A DNA stretch of 64,000 nt, from the NCBI RefSeq assembly GCF_002302635.1, contig NZ_CP022387.1, forward strand, positions 2,232,001 to 2,296,000, written 5' to 3'. Within the stretch, counting starts at the first letter, position 1, and every line of letters starts with the position of its first letter. Positions 14,873 through 22,349 of the stretch are shown piece after piece. Made by a program: the position numbers and the translations under genes. Under the pieces are notes generated by a model. That model made no database searches. It saw only the letters and a program-made list of their open reading frames with translations, and was not told the origin of the DNA. Source of the DNA: Capnocytophaga stomatis. Lineage in GTDB: Bacteria > Bacteroidota > Bacteroidia > Flavobacteriales > Flavobacteriaceae.

Positions 14873-15412
14873 TCAATTGTCTGCACGCTTGTAATGAAGT
14901 TGAGTTAGTCCTTTGTCAAATTGTTTTGTTGAGATGAGTTCCAATTTTTGTTCAGGTCGTCCGTCTTTGAAGAGTTTTGTCCCGCTACCAACTAAAATTG
15001 GAATAATGGAAATGATAAATTCGTCAATTAAATTTTCTTTTAAAAGTTCGTTTACGATTTCCGCTCCACCGTCAATGAAAATGTTTTTTCCCTGCTCACT
15101 TTTTAGCCTTAAAATGAGGTCTTTCAGATTGTCCGTGTAAAAGCTTGTCTTACCAACACTTGGTCTTGATGTCCGTGTTATGATAAAGGAATTTTTGTCA
15201 GCGTGAGGAAACTCGGGAACTTGTGTCATTACCCAGTCGTAAGTCTTTCTCCCAAGTATTACTGTGTCTACCGATTTCACAAAGTCTGCATAACCGTAAT
15301 CTTCACCGTCCTGTTGAACGATTGATAAAAAACTAAGGTCGTCATTTGGTTTTGCAATGTAACCGTCTAAACTTGATGCGATGTATAAAATTACTTTTCT
15401 GTCTGTTACCAT
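14873..15412 (-). CDS. DHFR/RibD-C family reductase
   Basis: 179 residues, full length for the small RibD-C/YyaP-like dihydrofolate reductase family. Visible motifs: VILYIASSLDGYIAKPNDDLSFL at the start, VILGRKTYDW in the NADPH-binding region, NIFIDGGAEIVNELL in the second glycine loop, and IIPILVGSGTKLF near the end. These enzymes reduce pterin or related substrates with NADPH; the true substrate of this subgroup is usually unknown, and resistance to antifolates is not implied. The gene is a lone unit between two attC-like units and looks like a mobile single-gene cassette. Confidence 0.88.
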   Translation of the reverse strand: MVTDRKVILYIASSLDGYIAKPNDDLSFLSIVQQDGEDYGYADFVKSVDTVILGRKTYDWVMTQVPEFPHADKNSFIITRTSRPSVGKTSFYTDNLKDLILRLKSEQGKNIFIDGGAEIVNELLKENLIDEFIISIIPILVGSGTKLFKDGRPEQKLELISTKQFDKGLTQLHYKRADN

Positions 15413-15437
15413 ATTTTAATTGTCGTTTTACAATGCC

Positions 15438-15629
15438 CGCTAACGGGAAACGGCTTTGCGAAGGAGCGGAAATAGAAGCACAAAAGTTCAGTTTAGCACT
15501 ACCGTAGCGTAAGCCATTTTCTATTTGCTAAATTACAAAAAAAGGAAATAAAAATGGCTTATGCGGTGATATAATTACTGTCGTTGAATTTTGCACTTAA
15601 CCCGCTCTTTTGCAAAACCGATGTTACCT
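15438..15629 (-). repeat. attC-like palindromic unit upstream of the DHFR-like gene
   Basis: 192 bp. On the minus strand it starts AGGTAACATCGGTTTTGCAA and ends CCGTTAGCGGGC, matching the termini of the unit at 14749-14839. The middle contains an extra hairpin with arms GCGTAAGCCATTTT (about 15513-15526) and AAAATGGCTTATGCG (about 15551-15565). Confidence 0.6.
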
Positions 15630-15647
15630 GCTGGCGTTCTTTCGGTT

Positions 15648-16442
15648 TCATTTCGCCAATTTCAATATCCTATACGCTCCTCTTGCCACAACTACAAATA
15701 CAATAGCTCCGATAATCAAATCGGGATAACTCGAGTTTAACCAATTGACCAAAATTCCCGCAACGATAACTCCCGAATTGATTATAACATCGTTTGACGT
15801 GAAAATCATCGAAGCCTGCATATGTGCTTCTTTGCTTTTGTTCTTTTGCAACAGGTAAAGACAAAGTACGTTTGCTATCAATGCCAAAACAGAAACAAAA
15901 ATCATTGTTTTGAAATCGGGCATCGCTTCTATTCCGATAAAACGTCTGATAACTTCAACAAAACCGATAACGGCTAACAGGATTTGAAAGTACCCTGCAA
16001 ATTTGGCGATGTTATTTTTTCTTGCAACCGTACCCCCAACAGCAAACAATGCCAAAGCATAAACAATACTGTCCGCAAGCATATCCAAGCTATCCGCTAC
16101 CAATCCCATTGAGTTGGAAAAAATACCGAACAACATTTCTAATCCAAAGAAAACGAAGTTGATAACCAGTACCGTCCAAAGTAGTTTACGTTGGCTATTG
16201 CTTGTATCTGTTTCAACAACTGTGTTAGTTTCTTCGGTTGAAATCAACGTTGTATTTAGGTTCAAGGTTTCCAAAGCCGAAAAAATCGGCTCTGGGGTTC
16301 CACTATGATAAACATTCAATTCCCTATTGGGAATATCAAATTCCAATGACTTTACCGTATCAAAATCCTGCAATTTCATACGGATTAATTGCTCCTCACT
16401 GGGGCAATCCATTTTGGTAATATTGAATATGGTTTTGTTCAT
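15648..16442 (-). CDS. CDF-type cation transporter with N-terminal HMA-like domain (paralogue 2)
   Basis: 264 residues, same layout as the gene at 13691: KMDCPSEEQLIRMKL in the HMA-like part, then SMGLVADSLDMLADSIVYAL and ASMIFTSNDVIINSGVI as metal-site helices. Between the domains lies a variable Thr/Glu-rich linker (about 70-85). It starts 3 bases after the TonB receptor stop, so the two are translated from one message. Together they suggest coupled handling of one metal: uptake or sensing at the outer membrane and export at the inner membrane. The real direction and metal are not shown by sequence. Confidence 0.88.
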   Translation of the reverse strand: MNKTIFNITKMDCPSEEQLIRMKLQDFDTVKSLEFDIPNRELNVYHSGTPEPIFSALETLNLNTTLISTEETNTVVETDTSNSQRKLLWTVLVINFVFFGLEMLFGIFSNSMGLVADSLDMLADSIVYALALFAVGGTVARKNNIAKFAGYFQILLAVIGFVEVIRRFIGIEAMPDFKTMIFVSVLALIANVLCLYLLQKNKSKEAHMQASMIFTSNDVIINSGVIVAGILVNWLNSSYPDLIIGAIVFVVVARGAYRILKLAK

Positions 16443-16445
16443 ATT

Positions 16446-18617
16446 TTAAAGTTTAAATTTTATTCCACCATTAATTACAAATCCGTCCAACGGTGCATAG
16501 ATGTCTCTAAAAACAGGGTTGGTTATTGTGCCTGTATAGATGTTGTCAAAACGTGTCTGCCTTGTATCAAGGAAGTTTTCAAAGTTGATATACAAAGAGA
16601 ACCGTTCCCAAATTTTTTCAGCCATAAAGCCACACATCCAATAGTCCTTTCCAGTTGTACCGTCATTCAACTTTTGAGGGCTGAAATAATAGGCTTCCAA
16701 ACCAATCTTCCATTTATCCTCTATTTCGTACATCAGTACGGAATTAACACGGTGTTTTGGGGTCAATGGATTTTCGGTACTTGTTCCGTTTTCCAGCAAT
16801 CGGGTATCGGTAAAGGTGTAGCCCAAAAACAATTTAAAATCATCATAACCGATTTTGATATTTGTTTCTGTTCCTTTGGTATGAATGTAGCCCGATGAAT
16901 TGATAAACTGATAAGTATTTGTTGCCATATTTTGAAGCAACAATGGATTGTCTAAATAGGTGTAAAAGAATAAATGATTTATGCTAAATGTCCAGTCATC
17001 GCCAATATTAGTACGGTAATTTATGTCTGCATTTGCTCCGTAGCTCTTTTCTAATTTATTGGTATTATCATAAATAGGCATTACGTTTTGATATTGTATG
17101 CGCTCGCTTTCTTCGGTAAAAATGGTTGGTGTTTTGTAGCCAAATCCGCCCCCGATACGTGAAGTCAATCCGTTTGCAATCCTAAAAATTGCCGATACTC
17201 TTGGCAAAAAAACAGCTCCGTAATCTATCACGTAATCCGTTCTTAAACCTGTTTCCAATTGAAACCAGTCCGTAGCCTTAAAAGAATTTTGAACGAAAGC
17301 CCCGAATGTGGTTTGGTTGTAATCTCTCAACGGAAATACGGTAATCTGCTTTTCTTTAAAATTGTCCGTCCAAACATTAACGCCTGTTACCCATTCCGAT
17401 TTTTCTTTGCTGTGGGTATAGCTTGCTTCGGTAAAAGTGGCTGTTTGTGTTCCCTCAAACTCGTAATTGGGAATAGCTGTATTGCGGTTAAAATAACTTA
17501 CGCTGTTCTTTATCTGTACAAAACTGTTTTCGTTTACTGTATGGTCAAAAACAAATTGGGTAGAATAGCGTTGTGTTTTGTTTTCTTCAAAATATTGGTG
17601 TGTGTTATCGCCTTTGCCTTTGATGTAAAGCATATCGCCACCCAAACGGTTTTCAATGGTGGTGTTAATGCCGAAGTTCATTTTTGTTTTATCATTGAAG
17701 TAAACAAATAATTTAGGGTTCAGTACATACCTTTCAAATTTAGGAATGGCAGAAAGCCCGATTTGTGCAGGGTCGTAAGCTCCGTTGCGATTATGCGAAG
17801 CAAATATTGTTGTTCCGATTTTCTTAAACTTCTGTCCGTAAAAACCATTGATGTCTAAACCCCTGCCCGATGTTCCGTTTAAATGAAAACGCAAATCCCT
17901 TTCTTCCGTTGGTGTCTTGGAAATCAGATTTACCAAACCTGCTATTGCTCCACCACCGTACAGCGTAGATGTTGAACCTTTAATAACTTCAACCTGCTTT
18001 AAGTCAAGCGGTGGAATTTGCAACAAACCCAATCCGCTCGAAGCACCCGAATAAATAGGAAAACCGTCTTTTAAAATTTGCGTATATCGTCCGTCAAGCC
18101 CCTGAATACGAATACTTGCATTGGCACTTGTGGGCGATGTGGTTTGTACGTGGATGCCTGTGCTTTCTGCCAAAAGCATACGAATATCCCCTGCTTTCAT
18201 ATTGCCTTTTTCGTCTAACTCCTCACTTCCTATAAACTCAATACGTGTGGGGATATTTTGGATAGTTCTTGTACTTCTTGTTGATGAAATAACGATTTCT
18301 TCCAAATCTACCGATTGTTCATAAAGTAGGATTTCAATCGGAGCTGTATCTTCTAACGGAAAATTAAAGCTGTCGGTACGTTGAGTAAAACCAATATAAC
18401 TAAATTGAATTTCTTGCAAACCGTTTGCAATACCTGTTAATATAATATGTCCGTTTTCATCGGAAATTGTGGCGATTGTAGTGCCTGTAACCTGTGCGGT
18501 TACGCCCATTAAAGGCTCTTTTTTTTCGCTGTCTTTAATTACAGCTTTGAACGTGTTTTGTGCATATACACAAAGATTGAGTGTCATAAAAAATGACACA
18601 ATGAATATTTTTTTCAT
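16446..18617 (-). CDS. TonB-dependent outer-membrane receptor
   Basis: 723 residues from the ATG at 18615-18617, chosen because MKKIFIVSFFMTLNLCVYAQ is a clean signal peptide; 18 more codons upstream are unlikely. An N-terminal carboxypeptidase-like domain (about 20-100, EKKEPLMGVTAQVTG and FSYIGF) is followed by the plug (RIQGLDGRYTQILKDGFPIY, VEVIKGSTSTLYGGGAIAGLVN) and a ~22-strand barrel ending in Leu. It imports a ligand at the expense of TonB energy. Context with two metal transporters and a Cys-rich protein suggests a metal or metal chelate. Upstream in the same unit is the Cys-rich gene at 18704. Confidence 0.93.
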   Translation of the reverse strand: MKKIFIVSFFMTLNLCVYAQNTFKAVIKDSEKKEPLMGVTAQVTGTTIATISDENGHIILTGIANGLQEIQFSYIGFTQRTDSFNFPLEDTAPIEILLYEQSVDLEEIVISSTRSTRTIQNIPTRIEFIGSEELDEKGNMKAGDIRMLLAESTGIHVQTTSPTSANASIRIQGLDGRYTQILKDGFPIYSGASSGLGLLQIPPLDLKQVEVIKGSTSTLYGGGAIAGLVNLISKTPTEERDLRFHLNGTSGRGLDINGFYGQKFKKIGTTIFASHNRNGAYDPAQIGLSAIPKFERYVLNPKLFVYFNDKTKMNFGINTTIENRLGGDMLYIKGKGDNTHQYFEENKTQRYSTQFVFDHTVNENSFVQIKNSVSYFNRNTAIPNYEFEGTQTATFTEASYTHSKEKSEWVTGVNVWTDNFKEKQITVFPLRDYNQTTFGAFVQNSFKATDWFQLETGLRTDYVIDYGAVFLPRVSAIFRIANGLTSRIGGGFGYKTPTIFTEESERIQYQNVMPIYDNTNKLEKSYGANADINYRTNIGDDWTFSINHLFFYTYLDNPLLLQNMATNTYQFINSSGYIHTKGTETNIKIGYDDFKLFLGYTFTDTRLLENGTSTENPLTPKHRVNSVLMYEIEDKWKIGLEAYYFSPQKLNDGTTGKDYWMCGFMAEKIWERFSLYINFENFLDTRQTRFDNIYTGTITNPVFRDIYAPLDGFVINGGIKFKL

Positions 18618-18703
18618 TGTAAAAATGATACTTAATGTGAATAAATGAATGATAGCGGTGCGATACACCACTTACAATTAGCTTATGCTGATAGCACTAC
18701 ACA

Positions 18704-19006
18704 TTAAGCAAGCTGTGGGGGATGCCAAACTGAAAAGGGAAAATCAGAAACAGGAATTACTGTTATTATACCTAACTTTTTTTTAGGTTGTTTTATAGTA
18801 TGTATAATTGAAAAATGGAATGTGGTTATTACAAAGCCTGTACAGGTATTGCAACTGAAAAAAGGCGAACAGCAACTGCAATCTTCGTCTTGTTCGTTTT
18901 GTCCTTGCTCGGTGGTATGTTCCTGCATACATTTATCCTCAATAAAAGACGGTACGGCTGATAACAGCAATACATAAACGGCTAATATTAAAGATATAAA
19001 TTTCAT
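18704..19006 (-). CDS. Small Cys-rich exported protein (DUF6660-like)
   Basis: 100 residues. It has a signal peptide (MKFISLILAVYVLLLSAVPS), then an acidic linker (EQGQNEQDEDCSCC) and a Cys cluster CSCCSPFFSCNTCTGF: the motif has six Cys in 15 residues. The pattern resembles DUF6660 proteins that accompany metal-efflux genes in Flavobacteriia. It is a plausible periplasmic metal binder or sensor. A TAACTTTG element on the minus strand lies only 4 bases before the ATG, so its message may have almost no leader. It heads the TonB receptor/CDF operon. Confidence 0.65.
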   Translation of the reverse strand: MKFISLILAVYVLLLSAVPSFIEDKCMQEHTTEQGQNEQDEDCSCCSPFFSCNTCTGFVITTFHFSIIHTIKQPKKKLGIITVIPVSDFPFSVWHPPQLA

Positions 19007-19010
19007 TTTA

Positions 19011-19018
19011 CAAAGTTA
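19011..19018 (-). promoter_or_regulatory. -7 element TAACTTTG of the metal operon
   Basis: Exact TAnnTTTG match, read on the minus strand, 4 bases before the start codon of the Cys-rich gene. Spacing would give a nearly leaderless message. Confidence 0.4.
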
Positions 19019-19424
19019 GGTAAAAATTGTTTCGTTATTTTTTGATTTTCCCGAAATGTCGTTTTTTAGCACGAACGTTGTTTTACGCTTGCAGCTAACG
19101 CGCAAATATACAAAATTTCGTTTATTCTACATATATAATATTCGTATATCGTTTTATTTTTTTATCCATAATTCTTTTATATATCAATAAATCAACAAGA
19201 TACAACATATAAAAACATTTGTATTTCCGAATGTTTTTACTGTCTTTGCAAAAAAAACAGAGCAAAGATATGGCTTACATTATACCCAAAAAGGATTGGT
19301 TTGTGGGTTATGCACTTTCTGTTTTTATCAGATTATCGTATTCGTTTCAAAGGAATTAGTATTTTTGTCCTTACGAAGTAACACCTATGATGCACAACAA
19401 GACATAAAACAGCGTTTTTCAACT
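19019..19424. other. AT-rich noncoding stretch
   Basis: About 400 bases with no supported gene. A 29-codon frame at 19270-19359 (MAYIIPKKDWFVGYALS) follows a TCTTTGC promoter-like string and may be the 5' remnant of a lost gene; I cannot place it. The upstream part (19100-19240) is mainly A and T. Confidence 0.4.
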
Positions 19425-19525
19425 GTTGGTGGGTAAACGAACACGAACCAGAAGAGTGGGAGGGATAATTCTCAATGTTAAATGGTTAATGCAAGGGGGT
19501 ATATTTCTCCCTTGTTTTTCGTAAT

Positions 19526-19560
19526 TTGTTAAAAACGAAGAGAAAATTCCGCTATTTTTG
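19526..19560 (+). promoter_or_regulatory. Promoter TTG-N24-TATTTTTG before membrane gene B
   Basis: TTG at 19526-19528 and TATTTTTG at 19553-19560. This stretch is diverged from copy A although the coding parts are nearly identical. Confidence 0.5.
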
Positions 19561-19579
19561 CATCAATTTTTAGTGAAAA

Positions 19580-20224
19580 ATGAAACGAAAAACAACCAAA
19601 AAAGAAAACTCAAAAATCAGTGTGATAGAGCGTTGGGACAAACCTTTTGAGTATTTTGGATTTTTGAATTTGGTGCTGATGGCATTTTATTACGGAAGTT
19701 TGTGGTTTTCCGCCACGCCTTTGGACGCTGATAAAGTGTTTAAATTCAGTCTTTTAATGGCATTTGAGTTTATAATGGTACATTCAGGTGTGTTTATGGT
19801 GGCGTTTTCTGCACGCATCAGTTTGTTTATATTTTTCCCTGTATATGGCTTGTTTGCCTATTCTTTTCAGAGTATTATGGGGTTTTCGGATTGGACGATT
19901 ACTACGCTTTATTGCGTTACCGTGTTTAACCGAATGCGTTTTGCATTTTTTAACACCAGTGAAGCTGTACAACAAAGAGTAATGGCTCAATCTGTCGTCG
20001 CAGTAATGCTGTATTTTTTTCTTGCGATGTTTGTCGCTTTTGGGCAAAATATTGTACCAGAATTTGCCTTAGATGAAGGATTTCGCAAATCCCAAAGTTA
20101 CTTAGATGCCAAAAAACACGGTGGACTTTTTTTAGATTTTCCTCATACAGCGATTGCATTGGGAACTCTGTATTTCAGCTTTTTAGCTCTTTTTGATTTG
20201 AGTTTAATCCGAAAGATGAAGTGA
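19580..20224 (+). CDS. Integral membrane protein of unknown family (copy B)
   Basis: 214 residues, identical to the protein at 12091 except at the N-terminus (MKRKTTKKENSK against MTRKRTKKENSK). About five membrane segments; no known motif. Two near-perfect copies 7.5 kb apart imply recent duplication or ongoing gene conversion. The sequence between the -7 element and the start codon differs from copy A, so the two could be regulated differently. Function unknown. Confidence 0.75.
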   Translation: MKRKTTKKENSKISVIERWDKPFEYFGFLNLVLMAFYYGSLWFSATPLDADKVFKFSLLMAFEFIMVHSGVFMVAFSARISLFIFFPVYGLFAYSFQSIMGFSDWTITTLYCVTVFNRMRFAFFNTSEAVQQRVMAQSVVAVMLYFFLAMFVAFGQNIVPEFALDEGFRKSQSYLDAKKHGGLFLDFPHTAIALGTLYFSFLALFDLSLIRKMK

Positions 20225-20416
20225 GGCATTTGATAAGATTTTGCATTTTTCAAGAAAGTTTAAAGGTCAGTCGTCAAAAAGGAGGTATTACTATTGATGA
20301 AGTAAAATAACGTTTGGTAGATACGCTTCACAGCTTAACACCACCAAAGGTATATTGTCCAAGTCCAAAACAATAATAAAATTTATTATTAAGTTTGTCT
20401 TTCCTAAAAAAACACG

Positions 20417-20683
20417 ATGAAAAAACAAAATCAAACGCCGCTTATCATACTGGAAGAAAGTGCTTTTTTTAGCCCAGAATATTATCAAATAATGACACAT
20501 CAAAATGTCAAATATTTGAAAATCAATTGTTATTCAGTGATTGAAGTCGAAAATGTAGATGAAGTTTATAAAGAATTGAAAAACAAAAACATTCCTATTG
20601 AGATTGAGCTACGAAACGAACCTTAGAGCGACCGCCATTTCGCTATCAAAGACCCCAACGACATCGGTATTGATATATAACCT
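20417..20683 (+). pseudogene. Chimeric, broken VOC-family gene
   Basis: The first ~43 codons match the gene at 12930 (MKKQNQTPLIILEESAFF). From about 20547 it turns into the C-terminal part of a glyoxalase/VOC protein: VENVDEVYKELKNKNIPIEI, then LRNEP, an in-frame TAG, then SDRHFAIKDPNDIGIDI and a stop. In VOC relatives the interrupted place normally reads W-G-D-R-H-F, so TGG GGC has become TAG AGC. The gene is therefore both fused at the repeat edge and stopped. Confidence 0.75.
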
Positions 20684-20716
20684 ACACAGAACCTGAATGA
20701 TAATCAAAAAAGATAT

Positions 20717-20744
20717 AAAAACGCTCCAATCGGGGCGTTTTTTG
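20717..20744 (+). terminator. Intrinsic terminator after the broken VOC gene
   Basis: AAAACGC (20717-20723) pairs with GCGTTTT (20735-20741), with an inner CC/GG, followed by T residues. Confidence 0.8.
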
Positions 20745-20816
20745 GTTTAGAGATAACATAACTTATAATATTCCAAGATTAAAGGAATAAAATTGCGTTC
20801 TTTTTTATTTTAAAAT

Positions 20817-20846
20817 TTGTCTGTTCAAAAAAAGATATTACTTTTG
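20817..20846 (+). promoter_or_regulatory. Promoter TTG-N19-TACTTTTG of the TetR gene
   Basis: TTG at 20817-20819 and TACTTTTG at 20839-20846 give the best-spaced Bacteroidota promoter in this window. Confidence 0.7.
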
Positions 20847-20855
20847 TAATAAAAT

Positions 20856-20883
20856 ATAACAATAGTTACATAATGTATGTTAT
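20856..20883 (+). promoter_or_regulatory. Candidate TetR operator palindrome
   Basis: ATAACA (20856-20861) and TGTTAT (20878-20883) are inverted around an inner TACATAATGTA. It lies between the promoter and the TetR start at 20895, a usual place for an autorepressor site. Confidence 0.4.
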
Positions 20884-20894
20884 AAAATAATATT

Positions 20895-21419
20895 ATGCCT
20901 AAAACAACGACAATAACGAAAGAAATTATCATTGAAAATGCCTTTGAAATGGTTCGAAAAGAAGGGTTTGGGGTGCTTTCTGCCCGAAACATTGCCAAAA
21001 AAATCGGTTGTTCAACACAGCCCATTTATTGGACATACAAAAATATGGACGACCTCAAAGCCGAAGTCTGCCAAAAAGCTCTTATTCACTTACAAAACAC
21101 AATGTTGGGCTATTCAAAAACAGGAAACTCTTTCCTTGATTTAGGATTGGGGTATGTGCAAATGGCTCATACAGAACCTGCTTTATTTAAGGCTTTCTAT
21201 ATGGATAATATTATGAATATAAAACTTACAGATATTTTTCCGGAAAGTCAGCAAGTAGTGGACATAATGAAAAACTCAGAAGAATACCGACAATTATCCG
21301 ACGAAGGCGTAAAGAACATTATCGCTAAATCGTGGATGTTGGCTCACGGTATAGCTTCACTGGTCGCAGTTGGAATGTTTGTCTATGATGAGGAGAAAAT
21401 TTTGGATATTTTAAAATAA
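20895..21419 (+). CDS. TetR-family regulator
   Basis: 174 residues. The N-terminal helix-turn-helix is clear (EIIIENAFEMVRKEGFGVLS, ARNIAKKIGCSTQPIYWTY). The C-terminal ligand domain is helical with two Cys or Met-rich stretches but no known ligand. It lies 59 bases before the CPBP protease and the hydrolase, both in the same direction, so it may control them. The truncated copy at 11221 shares only the DNA-binding half. Confidence 0.9.
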   Translation: MPKTTTITKEIIIENAFEMVRKEGFGVLSARNIAKKIGCSTQPIYWTYKNMDDLKAEVCQKALIHLQNTMLGYSKTGNSFLDLGLGYVQMAHTEPALFKAFYMDNIMNIKLTDIFPESQQVVDIMKNSEEYRQLSDEGVKNIIAKSWMLAHGIASLVAVGMFVYDEEKILDILK

Positions 21420-21478
21420 TATCATTTCTATGTCTAAAATGAAATTTCATTCGAAAAATAATTTAAACCTTTAACAAT

Positions 21479-22306
21479 ATGAACACCAAATCAAAAACTT
21501 TCAGAAATGTTGCCTTATTCAGCTTGGTGGCTATCATTTGCGGTTGGGTGGGCGTTGGGGTGGACAAGTTGCTTGGTCAGCCCTCGAATTTGGAATCGCT
21601 CGGAGCATTGATTTTTATCGCCACACCACTTTTGTGTATGCTTTTGCTTCGCCTTTTCGGAGGAGATGGCTGGAAAGACATTCCTCTGAAACCAAATTTC
21701 AAGCAAAACGCTCGTTGGTATTTATTTGCCTTTGCAGTTTATCCGGTGGTTATCGGTATAACGCTTTGCATAGGGCAAATGTTGGGCTGGGCAGATGTGG
21801 GCAAGTTTAGTTTTACAGCCTATTTACCGATATTGGCAACCGCTTTTCTACCCGAATTTATCAAAAACATCTTTGAAGAATCGGTTTGGCGAGGCTATCT
21901 CACCCTAAAAATGGAGCAACTTACCAAAAATGAATGGTTGATTTATCTGGTGGTAGCGTTGGTTTGGCAGACTTGGCACGCCCCTTATTATCTGGTGTTT
22001 CTGGAAGACGGCTATCTGTCTCAATTTTTCCCTTATGGCGGACTTTGGCTTTTTGTTTATGGCTTTGTGGTAGTCGGTGTTTGGACGATTATGTACACTG
22101 AAGTCTTTTTCCTTTCGCGTTCACTGTGGGTGGTCATTTTGATGCACACGATGGAAGACGCTCTCAATCCGCTAATTTCCGAAGGATTCGCAACAATTCC
22201 ACCCGACAAAACGCTACTCATTTCGCCAACATTTGGGGCAGTTCCATTATTGATACATCTGTGTATCGGATTGTATTTGAGAAAAATACGAAAAAGAAAG
22301 AATTAA
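21479..22306 (+). CDS. CPBP-family intramembrane metalloprotease
   Basis: 275 residues with about eight membrane helices. The three CPBP (Abi) motifs are present: EESVWRG (Glu133, Glu134 and Arg138), WHAPYY with the first His, and HTMEDA with the second His. Members are membrane-embedded glutamic-type or metal peptidases, such as Rce1-like enzymes and bacteriocin self-immunity proteins. The substrate is unknown. The C-terminal tail (GLYLRKIRKRKN) recurs in a diverged form after the next gene, at 23353-23472. Confidence 0.9.
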   Translation: MNTKSKTFRNVALFSLVAIICGWVGVGVDKLLGQPSNLESLGALIFIATPLLCMLLLRLFGGDGWKDIPLKPNFKQNARWYLFAFAVYPVVIGITLCIGQMLGWADVGKFSFTAYLPILATAFLPEFIKNIFEESVWRGYLTLKMEQLTKNEWLIYLVVALVWQTWHAPYYLVFLEDGYLSQFFPYGGLWLFVYGFVVVGVWTIMYTEVFFLSRSLWVVILMHTMEDALNPLISEGFATIPPDKTLLISPTFGAVPLLIHLCIGLYLRKIRKRKN

Positions 22307-22349
22307 ATGATTTTAAATGAATTAATTATAAAACTAAAATTTCAGCAAT

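Larger units (their letters stand above)
19425..20546 (+). repeat. 1.1-kb direct repeat, copy B
   Basis: Near-identical to 11943-13059 and in the same orientation, apart from the diverged ~60-bp promoter stretch. Copy B begins inside the last codons of a missing DinB-like gene and ends within the broken gene at 20417. Confidence 0.92.

Noticed and set aside
14695-14886. 63-codon minus frame over the attC-like unit
   Set aside because: It lies wholly on the palindromic unit and adjacent spacer; no family, no ribosome site.
14873-15412. DHFR-like gene as a trimethoprim-resistance gene
   Set aside because: It belongs to the RibD-C/YyaP-like group, not to DfrA/DfrB types.
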